Shown here one piece after another: positions 47,249-58,597 of a DNA stretch of 64,000 nucleotides. Numbering within the stretch: position 1 is the first letter of the stretch; each line of letters begins with the position of its first letter. A program made the position numbers and the translations under genes. The notes below the pieces were generated by a model. That model saw nothing but the letters and a program-made list of their open reading frames with translations, ran no database searches and had not been told where the DNA came from. The stretch covers positions 706,804 through 770,803 of the forward strand of contig NZ_CP023277.1 in the NCBI RefSeq assembly GCF_003065385.1. Reading direction: 5' to 3'. This DNA comes from Polynucleobacter acidiphobus. GTDB lineage: Bacteria > Pseudomonadota > Gammaproteobacteria > Burkholderiales > Burkholderiaceae.

Positions 47249-47635
47249 CTAGTGCTTTGCTTCATCAGCTGCTTTTGCCTTAGCCGCTGCCTTAATGGGT
47301 TTGAGATACATTAATAAGGCAATAAAAACTGTTACCGATAGGATCAGTTCTAGGATCGCCATCCACATATTCCAACCTGGTTCGGTAATCCGGGTCAAGG
47401 CTTCGGTGGTGTAAATCAGGATCGCCATGCTACTCCATTGCATGGTGTACACATTTGCGCGCCATACCCCTGGTAGCATGATGATTAAAGGTACTGCCTT
47501 TAATACTAACCATGAGCCCCCCGGCCGCAGCGGTGAAATAATCCACTCCCAAGCCACGCACAATACAATTAAGTCAACGATTGCAGCACTCGCAATCAGT
47601 ACATACTTATCTTTCTTTAGCAATCCACTTAGCAT
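47249..47635 (-). CDS. DUF2069 family membrane protein
   Basis: The 128-residue protein has four membrane helices and an Ala/Lys-rich cytoplasmic tail (KPIKAAAKAKAADEAKH). The central PLRPGGSWLVLKAVPLIIML and YTTEALTRITEPG are typical of DUF2069, whose genes in betaproteobacteria usually sit behind wrbA, as here (three bases apart). Function unknown. Confidence 0.85.
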   Translation of the reverse strand: MLSGLLKKDKYVLIASAAIVDLIVLCVAWEWIISPLRPGGSWLVLKAVPLIIMLPGVWRANVYTMQWSSMAILIYTTEALTRITEPGWNMWMAILELILSVTVFIALLMYLKPIKAAAKAKAADEAKH

Positions 47636-47638
47636 GAC

Positions 47639-49144
<1,506 letters not shown>

Positions 49145-49159
49145 TGCCATAATGACGGT

Positions 49160-50263
49160 ATGTCTGGAAATACCTTAGGCCTTCTATTTACTGTGACCAC
49201 CTTTGGTGAGTCACACGGTCCTGCGATCGGTGCAGTGGTGGATGGTTGTCCTCCTGGAATGGAGCTATCGGTCGATGATATTCAGGTGGATCTGGACCGT
49301 CGCAAACCTGGGACCTCGCGCCATGTGACCCAACGTAAGGAAGAGGACAAGGTTGAGATTTTGTCCGGCGTCTTCGAGGGCAAAACCACGGGCACCCCCA
49401 TTTGTTTATTGATTCGCAATACCGATCAACGTAGCCAAGATTACAGCGAGATCCTGCAAACCTTTCGTCCCGGTCATGCTGATTACACCTATCACTATAA
49501 GTACGGCTTTCGCGATCCACGCGGTGGTGGGCGCTCCTCGGCGCGTTTAACTGCTCCCGTGGTTGCTGCTGCCGCAATCGCAAAAAAATGGTTGCGGGAA
49601 CACTACGGCACCCAAATCGTGGCACATATGAGCCAACTGGGTGAGATTGCCATTCCATTTGAGGACGCAAAAGAAATTGCTCGCAATCCATTCTTTGCCG
49701 CGAATACCAGCATCATTCCAAAGCTCGAAGAGTATATGGATCGGCTCCGTAAAGCCGGGGATTCGTGTGGGGCCAAGATTGAGGTTGTGGCGCATCAGGT
49801 GCCGATTGGTTTGGGCGAGCCGCTCTTTGATAAGTTAGATGCCGATATCGCTCATGTGATGATGGGTATTAATGCCGTGAAGGGTGTTGAGATTGGCGAA
49901 GGATTTGGGGTAGTGGCCCAAAAGGGTAGCGCTCATGGTGATGAGATGCATCCAGATGGCTTTGCGAGTAATAATGCCGGCGGTGTATTGGGCGGGATTA
50001 GCACCGGGCAAGATATTCGTGTATCGATTGCGATTAAGCCGACTTCAAGCATCATGAGCCCCAAAGAGACCATTGACTTGCACGGTAAGCCCGCAACGAT
50101 TCAGACCAAAGGGCGTCATGATCCCTGCGTCGGAATTCGTGCCGCACCAATTGCTGAGGCGATGTTGGCTTTGGTGCTGATGGATCATGCTTTGCGTCAT
50201 CGTGCTCAGTGCGGTGATGTCGTGGTGAACCCTCCCGCAATTGCTGCCTCTCGTAGCACCTAA
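49160..50263 (+). CDS. aroC: Chorismate synthase
   Basis: This 367-residue enzyme converts 5-enolpyruvylshikimate-3-phosphate to chorismate using reduced FMN. All three family signatures are present: [18 protein letters not shown] near 15-32, [11 protein letters not shown] near 123-133 and [17 protein letters not shown] near 320-336. The length is normal. The MFS gene starts six bases downstream, so the two may share a transcript. Confidence 0.98.
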   Translation: MSGNTLGLLFTVTTFGESHGPAIGAVVDGCPPGMELSVDDIQVDLDRRKPGTSRHVTQRKEEDKVEILSGVFEGKTTGTPICLLIRNTDQRSQDYSEILQTFRPGHADYTYHYKYGFRDPRGGGRSSARLTAPVVAAAAIAKKWLREHYGTQIVAHMSQLGEIAIPFEDAKEIARNPFFAANTSIIPKLEEYMDRLRKAGDSCGAKIEVVAHQVPIGLGEPLFDKLDADIAHVMMGINAVKGVEIGEGFGVVAQKGSAHGDEMHPDGFASNNAGGVLGGISTGQDIRVSIAIKPTSSIMSPKETIDLHGKPATIQTKGRHDPCVGIRAAPIAEAMLALVLMDHALRHRAQCGDVVVNPPAIAASRST

Positions 50264-50269
50264 GGATTC

Positions 50270-51430
50270 ATGACAGCGTCTTCGCGTTGGGCCTTCGGGG
50301 CCTTTTTCTTTTTGTACTTCGCCTACATTGGCCTCATGTCGCCGTATGCAAGCTTGTACTTCTCGGAACTGGGGTTTGGGGCAATCGAGATTGCTGCTTT
50401 GATGTCGATGTTGCAGGTAACCCGCATCTTGGGGCCGTTCTCTTGGGGATGGCTCTCGGATTATTTATCCAACCGGGTGGGCATCATGCGTTTTTGTGGC
50501 GTCCTAGCGGTTCTATGTTTCTTGGTCATTTTCTATTTGGAGCAGTACATCCCATTTTTAATCTGGATGTTTATTCTGCACACCATTTTGAGCAGTATGG
50601 TTCCTCTTGGAGAGGCAGCCACTGTTCATGCCTTATTTAAAGATAACTCGTTTGACCATCGTTATGGGCGCTTGCGCCTGTGGGGATCGATTGGATTTAT
50701 TGCCATGGTCTTACTCGCTGGTGAAGTATTTCAATGGTGGGGGATTGAAGTCTTTCCATGGTTGGGTCTAGGCGTATTGATTGCATTAGCCATTGATACC
50801 TTTTTACTACGAGAGCCAAAAATAGAGCGTCAACCCTTGGTGCGCGGGGAGCTTCGTACGGTATTGCGGCGTGTAGAGGTGCGCTGGTTTTTGGTCTCCG
50901 CATTTGCCATGATCTTTGGTCATGCTGCACTCTATGTGTTCTATTCTCTATACCTTGCAGATTTGGGTTACAGCAAATCCGAGATTGGGTTTTTCTGGAC
51001 ATTGGGAGTGACCGCGGAAGTGATCTTCTTTTACTTTCAAAGTAAGGTCATGTCGCGATTCTCACCAACGAGTGTGTTGCAAGCAACATTCATCATCGCG
51101 GTGATCCGTTTTGTGTTGATTGGCTACTTTGCAAGTACCAGTCTCTTGATCCTAGCGCAGCTCATGCATGCTGCTACCTTTGCGGCACACCATAGTGCGA
51201 GTACCAAATTAATTCAGGGTTGGTTCAGTGGCCCCTTGCAAGCTCGCGGTCAGGCACTCTTTACGACGGTTGCCTATGGCTTTGGTGGAACCTTGGGTGG
51301 CTTATGCGCAGGCTGGATTTGGGATCATTGGGGCCCCAATCAAGTGTTTGGTATGGCAGCGGTGGCGTGCGCCTTGGCCGGTGTTGCGATTGCGCAGGTT
51401 AAAACCAAACAAATTGCTTTACATTCCTGA
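50270..51430 (+). CDS. MFS transporter (HcaT/LacY-like MFS_1_like)
   Basis: The 386-residue protein has 12 membrane helices. The N-terminus RWAFGAFFFLYFAYIGLMSP and segment ILGPFSWGWLSDYLSNR near 56-72 fit the MFS_1_like group that includes 3-phenylpropionate transporter HcaT. The substrate is not known. The 3' end overlaps the convergent ETF-ubiquinone oxidoreductase gene by 12 bases. Confidence 0.88.
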   Translation: MTASSRWAFGAFFFLYFAYIGLMSPYASLYFSELGFGAIEIAALMSMLQVTRILGPFSWGWLSDYLSNRVGIMRFCGVLAVLCFLVIFYLEQYIPFLIWMFILHTILSSMVPLGEAATVHALFKDNSFDHRYGRLRLWGSIGFIAMVLLAGEVFQWWGIEVFPWLGLGVLIALAIDTFLLREPKIERQPLVRGELRTVLRRVEVRWFLVSAFAMIFGHAALYVFYSLYLADLGYSKSEIGFFWTLGVTAEVIFFYFQSKVMSRFSPTSVLQATFIIAVIRFVLIGYFASTSLLILAQLMHAATFAAHHSASTKLIQGWFSGPLQARGQALFTTVAYGFGGTLGGLCAGWIWDHWGPNQVFGMAAVACALAGVAIAQVKTKQIALHS

Positions 51431-53089
51431 GTAATTGGGTCCACCGCCCCCTTCAGGGGTAACCCATACAATATTTTGGGTGGGATCTTTGATGTCACAG
51501 GTTTTGCAATGTACGCAATTTTGGGCATTGATTTGGAGCTTGGGCTTACCTTCCACCTCGATGTATTCGTAAACACCGGCAGGGCAATAGCGTTGCTCAG
51601 GACCCGCATAAATATCCAAATTAATGGCTACCGGCACACTTTCATCCTTGAGGGTTAAGTGGGCTGGTTGATTCTCTTCATGATTGGTATTGGAGATAAA
51701 TACTGAGGAGAGTCGATCAAAGGTAATCCTGCCATCGGGTTTTGGATATTCAATGACCTGATGTAAGCGAGCCGGTTCGAGATATTCGTAATCGGCTTTT
51801 TTCTGATGAATGGTCCATGGCACATTGCCACCAAACACTTTCTGTTCAATGCCAACCATGAGGGTGCCGAGATATAAACCTTTGGACATCCACGCCTTAA
51901 AGTTGCGCGCCTGCTTGAGTTCGGTATACAGCCAACTGTTTTTAAAGGCGCTGGGGTAAGCGCTCAAAATATCATTGGCCCGATTTTCAGAAAGTGCAGA
52001 CATGGCTGCCTGGGCCGCTAACATGCCGGATTTAATCGCTGCATGACTGCCCTTAATGCGGGATGCGTTGAGGTAGCCCGCATCGCAGCCAATCAGGGCA
52101 CCGCCGGGGAATACCGTTTGCGGCAAACTATTTAAGCCGCCAGCAGTAATGGCGCGCGCACCATAGGCCAAGCGCTTGCCACCCTCGAACGTCGGACGAA
52201 TCGCGGGGTGCAATTTATAGCGCTGGAACTCATCAAAGGGACTGAGATAAGGGTTGCGATAGGAGAGGCCAACCACCATTCCGACTGCAACCTTGTTCTC
52301 GCCAAAGTGATACAAAAATGATCCGCCATAGGTTTGGCGATCCAAGGGCCATCCTGCCGTATGAATCACAAGACCCGGGCGATGGTTCTCAGGTGTTACT
52401 TCCCAGAGTTCTTTAATGCCAATGCCATAACTCTGCGGATCGGACTCACGATCGAGTTGGTATTTAGTGATGAGTTGTTTACCAAGATGACCGCGTGAGC
52501 CCTCGGCAAATAAGGTGTACTTAGCTCGCAATTCCATGCCGAGCTGAAACTGTTCAGAGACCTGCCCATCTTTATGGATTCCTAAATTACCGGTAGCGAC
52601 CCCACACACCGCACCCTGGGCATTGAACAAAATTTCTGCAGCAGCAAACCCAGGGAAAATATCAACCCCCAGTTGCTCGGCTTGACCACCCAGCCAGCGC
52701 GTGAAATTACTTAAACTCAAAATGTAATTACCGCGGTTGCTAAAACAATTCGGGAGCAGAAGGTGGGGAACCGTGAAGGAGCTCGATTCGGTCAAAAAGA
52801 TGAATTGATCCTGACTAACTGGGGTCTCGAGCGGAGCCCCCAGTGCTTGCCAATCGGGAAATAATTCAGTGAGGGCACGCGGATCCATGATCGCGCCCGA
52901 CAAAATATGAGCACCGACCTCAGAACCCTTTTCTAACACGCAAACCGAGATCTCGCGACCCTCGCGTTGGGCAATTTGTTTGGCATGGATTGCGGCCGAT
53001 AGTCCAGCGGCACCACCCCCAACGATCACGAGATCATAGTCCATGGCCTCGCGCGGGCCGTATTGAGCAAGTAATTCCTCGGTATTCAT
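51419..53089 (-). CDS. Electron transfer flavoprotein-ubiquinone oxidoreductase
   Basis: This 556-residue enzyme passes electrons from ETF to ubiquinone. It has an N-terminal FAD site (DLVIVGGGAAGLSAAIHA near 19-36), the motif GAHILSGAIMDPRAL near 58-72 and a C-terminal 4Fe-4S domain with CPAGVYEY, then NCVHCKTCDIKDP near 525-537. It ends in the family's GGGGPNYSGM. This links fatty-acid or amino-acid oxidation to the respiratory chain. ETF subunit genes are not in the window. Confidence 0.96.
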   Translation of the reverse strand: MNTEELLAQYGPREAMDYDLVIVGGGAAGLSAAIHAKQIAQREGREISVCVLEKGSEVGAHILSGAIMDPRALTELFPDWQALGAPLETPVSQDQFIFLTESSSFTVPHLLLPNCFSNRGNYILSLSNFTRWLGGQAEQLGVDIFPGFAAAEILFNAQGAVCGVATGNLGIHKDGQVSEQFQLGMELRAKYTLFAEGSRGHLGKQLITKYQLDRESDPQSYGIGIKELWEVTPENHRPGLVIHTAGWPLDRQTYGGSFLYHFGENKVAVGMVVGLSYRNPYLSPFDEFQRYKLHPAIRPTFEGGKRLAYGARAITAGGLNSLPQTVFPGGALIGCDAGYLNASRIKGSHAAIKSGMLAAQAAMSALSENRANDILSAYPSAFKNSWLYTELKQARNFKAWMSKGLYLGTLMVGIEQKVFGGNVPWTIHQKKADYEYLEPARLHQVIEYPKPDGRITFDRLSSVFISNTNHEENQPAHLTLKDESVPVAINLDIYAGPEQRYCPAGVYEYIEVEGKPKLQINAQNCVHCKTCDIKDPTQNIVWVTPEGGGGPNYSGM

Positions 53090-53192
53090 ATCCCTAGTTT
53101 AGTGCTTTTGAGCCACGAATCGGTCATGCAGAGCGGTTATCATTTAGGTGATATGAGGTATTGATTGAAGAACGTGAAAGAAAGTTAGGCGA

Positions 53193-53888
53193 ATGAACAA
53201 GATATATCCCAATGCCCGCGCTGCTCTTGAGGACATTATGAAAGATGGGCAAACCATCGCGGTTGGCGGTTTTGGTTTGTGCGGTATCCCAGAGGCACTG
53301 ATTGCTGCAGTTAAAGACTTGGGTACCAAAAATCTCACAGCAATATCTAATAATGCTGGAGTCGATGATTTTGGCTTGGGGATTCTTCTGGCGACTCGGC
53401 AGATCAAAAAAATGATTGCTTCCTATGTCGGAGAAAACAAAGAGTTTGAGCGTCAATATTTGGCCGGCGAACTCGAACTGGAATTTACCCCTCAAGGTAC
53501 GCTCGCAGAAAAGTTGCGTGCGGGTGGCTGTGGTATCCCTGCGTTTTATACGAAGACTGGAGTTGGAACGATTGTGGCCGAGGGTAAGGATATGCGCGAG
53601 TTTGATGGCGAGCAATACATCCTGGAGCGCTCATTGGTTGCTGATGTCTCGCTTGTTAAGGCATGGAAAGCCGATAAAGCGGGTAACTTGCTGTATCGCT
53701 TAACGGCTCGTAACTTTAATCCAGTCGTCGCGATGGCAGGAAAGATCACCGTGGTGGAAGTTGAAGAGATCGTGGAGAACGGAGAGCTTATTCCAGATCA
53801 AATTCATACCCCTGGTATTTATGCCCATCGGATTGTGCTTAACCCTCAACCTGAAAAACGGATTGAGCAACGCACGCTTACTCAATAA
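53193..53888 (+). CDS. scoA: 3-oxoacid CoA-transferase subunit A
   Basis: The 231-residue protein matches the alpha subunit of succinyl-CoA:3-ketoacid (or acetate) CoA-transferase. Signature regions are VGGFGLCGIPEALI near 24-37, the SYVGENKEFERQYLAGELEL stretch near 73-92 and GIPAFYTKTGVGT. With subunit B, 36 bases downstream, it moves CoA between acyl groups, for example to activate acetoacetate. The ETF oxidoreductase gene is divergent, which suits a role in beta-oxidation or ketone metabolism. Confidence 0.93.
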   Translation: MNKIYPNARAALEDIMKDGQTIAVGGFGLCGIPEALIAAVKDLGTKNLTAISNNAGVDDFGLGILLATRQIKKMIASYVGENKEFERQYLAGELELEFTPQGTLAEKLRAGGCGIPAFYTKTGVGTIVAEGKDMREFDGEQYILERSLVADVSLVKAWKADKAGNLLYRLTARNFNPVVAMAGKITVVEVEEIVENGELIPDQIHTPGIYAHRIVLNPQPEKRIEQRTLTQ

Positions 53889-53924
53889 CCGCTCACTTGA
53901 AAAGATTACACAGAGGAAATTGCA

Positions 53925-54578
53925 ATGCCTTGGAATCGCGATGAAATGGCAGCCCGTGCTGCAAAAGAGTTAAAAGATGGTTACTACGTCAACTTAGGTA
54001 TTGGTATGCCCACCTTGGTGGCAAACCATGTTCCTGCTGGGATGGAAGTTTGGCTCCAGTCTGAGAATGGCTTGTTAGGGATTGGACCATTTCCCACGGA
54101 GGCGCAAGTGGATGCCGACATGATTAATGCCGGCAAGCAAACCGTGACCACTTTGCCAGGATCCGCTATTTTTTCATCGGCTGATTCGTTTGGAATGATT
54201 CGGGGCGGCAAGATCAATATTGCGATCTTGGGCGCGATGCAGGTCAGTGAGCATGGCGATTTAGCCAACTGGATGATTCCCGGAAAAATGGTGAAGGGCA
54301 TGGGTGGTGCGATGGACTTGGTTGCTGGCGTGAAACACGTCGTGGTATTGATGGAACACGTGGCCAAGAAAAAAGACGGTACCGAAGAAATCAAAATTCT
54401 GCCCAAGTGCACCTTGCCATTAACCGGATTGGGTGTAATTGATCGCATCATCACCGATTTGGGTGTTCTCGATATTACGCCCAAAGGATTGAAGTTGGTG
54501 GAGTTAGCGCCTGGCGTAACCAAAGAAGAGATTCAGGCGAAGACCGGCGCCCCCATCGATACTAGCGCGGTGCATTGA
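53925..54578 (+). CDS. scoB: 3-oxoacid CoA-transferase subunit B
   Basis: The 217-residue beta subunit carries the catalytic glutamate in [11 protein letters not shown] near 44-54, after [15 protein letters not shown] near 21-35. The ending [13 protein letters not shown] is typical. The ATG has GAGGAAATTGC upstream. The stop overlaps the TTG start of the CDF-hydrolase fusion gene. Confidence 0.94.
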   Translation: MPWNRDEMAARAAKELKDGYYVNLGIGMPTLVANHVPAGMEVWLQSENGLLGIGPFPTEAQVDADMINAGKQTVTTLPGSAIFSSADSFGMIRGGKINIAILGAMQVSEHGDLANWMIPGKMVKGMGGAMDLVAGVKHVVVLMEHVAKKKDGTEEIKILPKCTLPLTGLGVIDRIITDLGVLDITPKGLKLVELAPGVTKEEIQAKTGAPIDTSAVH

Positions 54579-56395
54579 AGAGCGATCCACTTCATGCTCA
54601 TAAACGCGGGGATGCGCGCCATACCCACGCGGTAGCCGATCGCAAGCAATCCTTTTTGTGGATTGCCATGCTTTTTACACTGGGCTTTGCATGCGTTGAG
54701 TTCTTTGCAGGTCTAATCTCAGGTTCCTTGGCACTGATGTCCGATGCCGGACATATGGTGACCGACTCTGCGGCACTGGGGCTTGCCATTCTGGCGCAAT
54801 ACATTGCAAGGCGCCCACCTTCAGCAAAGCATTCCTTTGGATTCGGTCGCGCCGAAGCGTTAGCGGCTTTTGTGAATAGCTTGGTGATGGTTGGTCTAGT
54901 CATTTGGATTGCGATTGAAGCCGTGAGTCGCATTCAGGACCCGCATCCAGTAGCAGGGATGACCGTGACGATTGTGGCTGCTCTGGGTCTTGCTGTAAAT
55001 CTGATCGTTGCTTGGGTACTATCACGCGATCAAAAGAGCGTCAATACCCGCGCCGCACTGGTGCATGTGATGGGCGATCTCTTGGGATCGATTGCTGCCT
55101 TGGTTTCGGGAGTGGTGATTCAGCTCACAGGGTGGATGCCGATTGATCCCATCTTATCGATCTTTGTGGCGCTCTTGATCCTCAAATCCACGGCAGCCAT
55201 TCTCAAAGAGTCCTATCACTTTTTGATGGAGGGTGTGCCGCTTCATATTGACTACGTGAAGGTCGGTGAAGACTTATCCCGTATTGAAGGGGTTATGGCA
55301 ATTCATGATTTGCATGTTTGGGAGATGAGCCCTGGTCACCCTGCATTAATCGCCCATGTGGAGATCAAACAATTTAAGCAGTGGCCGCGGATTCTTGCAA
55401 ACTTGACCACCATGCTGCGGGAGTCTTACGGCATTGACCACATTACGCTACAACCCGAAGAGGCTGGCAAACAAGAGCTTGAATCGCCTCCGGTCAGTGT
55501 TGAGCAAGCGCGTCATACCGCCTTACTCAATCGTGACCATCATGGTCATACGGATTACGTGCAATGCACCAGTCCAGCTGGATCGCACCGTATGGCGTTT
55601 CATACCTGGGGCGATCCACAGAATCCGAGCGTGCTGTATTGCGTGCATGGTCTATCGCGCCGGGGTAGTGATTTTCGGGCTATGGCTGAGGCCTTGTGCG
55701 ATCGCCATTTTGTGGTTTGCCCAGACATCGTCGGCCGAGGAGATTCTGATTACTTAAGTAATCCGATGTTCTACACCGTTCCCCAATACGTGACCGATAT
55801 GACCGCCCTAAGCGCTAAATTAGGCGTTCACTCGGTCAATTGGTTTGGAACCTCGATGGGTGGCTTAATTGGTATGGTGTATGCAGCCATTCCTGGCAAC
55901 GGCGTCAAGCGACTATTACTCAATGATGTCGGACCACGAATTGAACCGACGGCACTGATTCGGTTGGCGAGTTATGTCGGTAAACCCTTTTCCTATGTCA
56001 ATCGTGATGTAGCGATGGATAAGCTCAAATCGATTTGTGCTCCCTTCGGAAAACACACGGATGCCGAATGGGAGCTTCTCAATGGACCCATGCTGATTGA
56101 GAAAGATCAGCAGTGGGTCCTGCACTATGACCCAGCTATTTCAGTGCCATTTGCCTCAGTAACTCCGGCCTTGGCTCAAGCGGGTGAGCTAGCCATGTGG
56201 CAAAGTTTTCAGCAAATCGAGTGTCCAATTTTGATTGTGCGTGGTGCGGATTCGGATTTACTGTCAAGGCAAACAGTGGATGAGATGTGCCAATTAAATC
56301 CTCATGCAAAGAGCATTGAGATCCCCAATACTGGTCATGCCCCGGCCTTTATCAAAAAAGAGCAAATTGACATTGCGCGCCAATTCTTTCTATAG
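54575..56395 (+). CDS. CDF metal-cation exporter fused to an alpha/beta hydrolase
   Basis: A single uninterrupted 606-codon frame encodes two domains. Residues about 1-300 are a ZitB/CzcD-type cation diffusion facilitator with a His-rich start and the HxxxD metal sites [13 protein letters not shown] and HVMGDLLGS. After a linker of about 30 residues containing [10 protein letters not shown], residues about 335-606 are an alpha/beta hydrolase with nucleophile elbow GTSMGG near 425, acid in RGADSD near 557 and catalytic His in NTGHAP near 586. Both parts look complete. The start is a TTG overlapping scoB. I saw no sign of a frameshift, but a sequencing error removing a stop is possible. Confidence 0.85.
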   Translation: MKSDPLHAHKRGDARHTHAVADRKQSFLWIAMLFTLGFACVEFFAGLISGSLALMSDAGHMVTDSAALGLAILAQYIARRPPSAKHSFGFGRAEALAAFVNSLVMVGLVIWIAIEAVSRIQDPHPVAGMTVTIVAALGLAVNLIVAWVLSRDQKSVNTRAALVHVMGDLLGSIAALVSGVVIQLTGWMPIDPILSIFVALLILKSTAAILKESYHFLMEGVPLHIDYVKVGEDLSRIEGVMAIHDLHVWEMSPGHPALIAHVEIKQFKQWPRILANLTTMLRESYGIDHITLQPEEAGKQELESPPVSVEQARHTALLNRDHHGHTDYVQCTSPAGSHRMAFHTWGDPQNPSVLYCVHGLSRRGSDFRAMAEALCDRHFVVCPDIVGRGDSDYLSNPMFYTVPQYVTDMTALSAKLGVHSVNWFGTSMGGLIGMVYAAIPGNGVKRLLLNDVGPRIEPTALIRLASYVGKPFSYVNRDVAMDKLKSICAPFGKHTDAEWELLNGPMLIEKDQQWVLHYDPAISVPFASVTPALAQAGELAMWQSFQQIECPILIVRGADSDLLSRQTVDEMCQLNPHAKSIEIPNTGHAPAFIKKEQIDIARQFFL

Positions 56396-56425
56396 TGGCT
56401 TATCTGCTAATAACGATTGATTGCT

Positions 56426-58426
56426 GTGAGTCCAAACGAGTCAGTATTGCCGTCGTCGACAAATCCCATCCAAGCGCTTGAGGGCGATGCCTGGTTTGGT
56501 GAGCCTGAAGAGGCTCATTCCCATGCTGTCGCAGAGATTTTACAAACGCTACGTCTGGATGAGGCAAGCATCATTGCTGCGCATCATTTACACAGCACCT
56601 TAGGCAAAGAAGCTTTAGTCAAGCAACTCGGACAAGATGCTGCCACCTTATTGATTGGGTACCGCGGCCTGCGTCAGGCGCAAGCGAAGCTGATTAAGCA
56701 CGACGGGCAGTCACGGGTAGCAGGCCAAGAAGAGATCTTGCGCAAAATGCTATTGGCATTTGGCAATGATCTTCGTGTGGTACTTATTTATTTAGCATCA
56801 CGCTTACAAACCCTACGCTGGATTGCAAGACATCGGATTGCAACACACGCTTCATGGGCTCAGGAGATCTTGGATATTGATGCGAGTCTCGCGAATCGCT
56901 TAGGTATTTGGCAAATGAAATGGGAGATGGAGGATCTGGCGTTTCGGGTTGTAGCGCCAGATACCTATAAAGAAATTGCGGGGCTATTGGATGCCAAACG
57001 CGTAGAGCGTGAGCAATTCATTGCCGATGTTATCAAGCGCCTCAATCACGAGCTATCGCTTGCCCACATTACAGCTGATGTCCAAGGAAGACCCAAGCAC
57101 ATCTACAGCATTTGGAAAAAAATGCAGGGCAAATCATTGGAGTTTGCCAATCTCTATGATGTGCGGGCATTTCGGGTATTGGTTGATGATGTCAAAGCCT
57201 GTTATGCGACTCTGGGCTTAGTGCACAACATTTGGCAACCGGTGCCAAAAGAGTTTGATGACTATATTGCTAGGCCCAAACCAAACGGTTATCAATCCCT
57301 GCACACGGTTGTGATTGATGAGAATGGGATTGCATTTGAGATTCAGATTCGCACGCAAGAGATGCACCGTCAGGCAGAGTACGGCTTAGCAGCACACTGG
57401 CGCTACAAAGAGGGCGCGTACGCAGCTCAAGCAAAAGATCTTGGAACCTATAGCGCTGCAGTAGCCTATGAGCGCCAAATCGCTTGGGCGCGACAGTTGA
57501 TTTCATGGAAAGAAGATGCCTGGGAACAGCTCAAGCATCACGAGATTGATGATCATATTTATGTGCTCACTCCACTAGGAAAAGTAATCGCTTTGGAAAA
57601 GGGTTCGTCGCCGATCGACTTTGCATATGCAGTGCATACCGATCTTGGCCATCGCTGTCGTGGCGCTCGGATTGATGGAGCCATGGTGCCACTCGATACT
57701 GCCTTAGACAATGGCCAGACTGTGGAAATTATTTCGGTGAAGCAAGGTGGGCCCTCAAGGGATTGGCTAAACCCTGAGCGTGGCTATTTGCGTTCACAAC
57801 GGGCACGGGCACGGGTGCGTGCGTGGTTCAATGCGCTTGATGATGAGGCGAGCCAAGCGCCCAGTAAAGCAAGTGATAGCAAGATTGATAAGGGCACAGA
57901 TAAGACACCCGATAAGAAGGAAGAGATTCAGATTCGCACGCGCGCAACCGCAGCCAATCAGCGCGGAGATGTATTGGTCGTGGGAGTGGATTCCTTACTC
58001 ACGCAATTGGCCAAATGCTGTCGACCGGTCCCCCCCGATCCAATCGCTGGATTTGTGACTCAAGGCCGTGGGGTATCGATTCATCGACGCAGTTGCAGAA
58101 CCTTTCGAGGGCTCTTGGAGCGTGCTCCAGAGCGTGTGATCCAAACCGCATGGAGTGCCAAATTAGATCCAGAGCAGGGCAGTAACAAAGAACGCGTTTT
58201 CCCTGCCGATTTATCAATCATTGGCCTTGATCGACCTGAGCTGATGCGGGAACTCTTTGAGATTACTTCCAAGATTGGCATCCATGTGATTGATCTCAAA
58301 AAATCGGTTCGCAAAGGCGTGGCGCATATTCAATTAACCGTTGAAATCTCCAATGCGGAGGCCCTTCGTTCAGTACAAACGGGGCTTGAGGGATTGCGCG
58401 GCGTTACCGAAGTGCGCCGGCGGTGA
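56426..58426 (+). CDS. relA: GTP pyrophosphokinase RelA (synthetase type)
   Basis: The protein has 666 residues from GTG 56426 (a TTG at 56417 is the alternative). The N-terminal hydrolase-like region lacks the HD catalytic pair. The synthetase domain has GRPKHIYSIWKKM near 229-241 and EFDDYIARPKPNGYQSLHT near 277-295; its EFDD fits the ExDD motif of monofunctional RelA. A TGS domain (HIYVLTPLGKVIALEKGSSP), a CCRPVPPDPI zinc-finger-like motif and a C-terminal ACT domain follow. It makes (p)ppGpp in amino-acid starvation. Confidence 0.93.
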   Translation: MSPNESVLPSSTNPIQALEGDAWFGEPEEAHSHAVAEILQTLRLDEASIIAAHHLHSTLGKEALVKQLGQDAATLLIGYRGLRQAQAKLIKHDGQSRVAGQEEILRKMLLAFGNDLRVVLIYLASRLQTLRWIARHRIATHASWAQEILDIDASLANRLGIWQMKWEMEDLAFRVVAPDTYKEIAGLLDAKRVEREQFIADVIKRLNHELSLAHITADVQGRPKHIYSIWKKMQGKSLEFANLYDVRAFRVLVDDVKACYATLGLVHNIWQPVPKEFDDYIARPKPNGYQSLHTVVIDENGIAFEIQIRTQEMHRQAEYGLAAHWRYKEGAYAAQAKDLGTYSAAVAYERQIAWARQLISWKEDAWEQLKHHEIDDHIYVLTPLGKVIALEKGSSPIDFAYAVHTDLGHRCRGARIDGAMVPLDTALDNGQTVEIISVKQGGPSRDWLNPERGYLRSQRARARVRAWFNALDDEASQAPSKASDSKIDKGTDKTPDKKEEIQIRTRATAANQRGDVLVVGVDSLLTQLAKCCRPVPPDPIAGFVTQGRGVSIHRRSCRTFRGLLERAPERVIQTAWSAKLDPEQGSNKERVFPADLSIIGLDRPELMRELFEITSKIGIHVIDLKKSVRKGVAHIQLTVEISNAEALRSVQTGLEGLRGVTEVRRR

Positions 58427-58444
58427 TAAACTCTTGATAAATAT

Positions 58445-58521
58445 AGGCTCGTAGCTCAGCTGGTTAGAGCACCACCTTGACATGGTGGGGGTCGTTGGTT
58501 CGAGTCCAATCGAGCCTACCA
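58445..58521 (+). tRNA. tRNA-Val (anticodon GAC)
   Basis: The sequence folds as a cloverleaf. Acceptor arms AGGCTCG and CGAGCCT pair perfectly, and the anticodon stem CCACC/GGTGG encloses the loop TTGACAT with anticodon GAC. The T-loop GGTTCGAGTCC is canonical, and the terminal CCA is encoded. It lies between relA and thrS. Confidence 0.97.
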
Positions 58522-58535
58522 ACGAAACAGATCGG

Positions 58536-58583
58536 ATGCGCGTTGTGTTCATAGTGTTTGGGACGAACGCGCATTCTCTTTTA
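58536..58583 (+). terminator. Hairpin between tRNA-Val and thrS: terminator or thrS leader
   Basis: ATGCGCGTT (58536-58544) and AACGCGCAT (58566-58574) form a nine-pair stem, with an inner GTTC/GGAC stem in the loop, followed by TCTCTTTTAT. This looks like the tRNA terminator, but it ends only about 20 bases before the thrS start and may attenuate thrS. Confidence 0.65.
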
Positions 58584-58597
58584 TGCATGGAGTGTGT

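Noticed and set aside
49188..49691. 167-codon minus-strand ORF inside aroC
   Set aside because: aroC is certain from its three signatures; the antisense frame has no recognisable protein features.
54575..56395. CDF-hydrolase fusion as a frameshift artefact
   Set aside because: The frame is continuous, both domains are complete and the linker is plausible; kept as one gene, with read checking advised.
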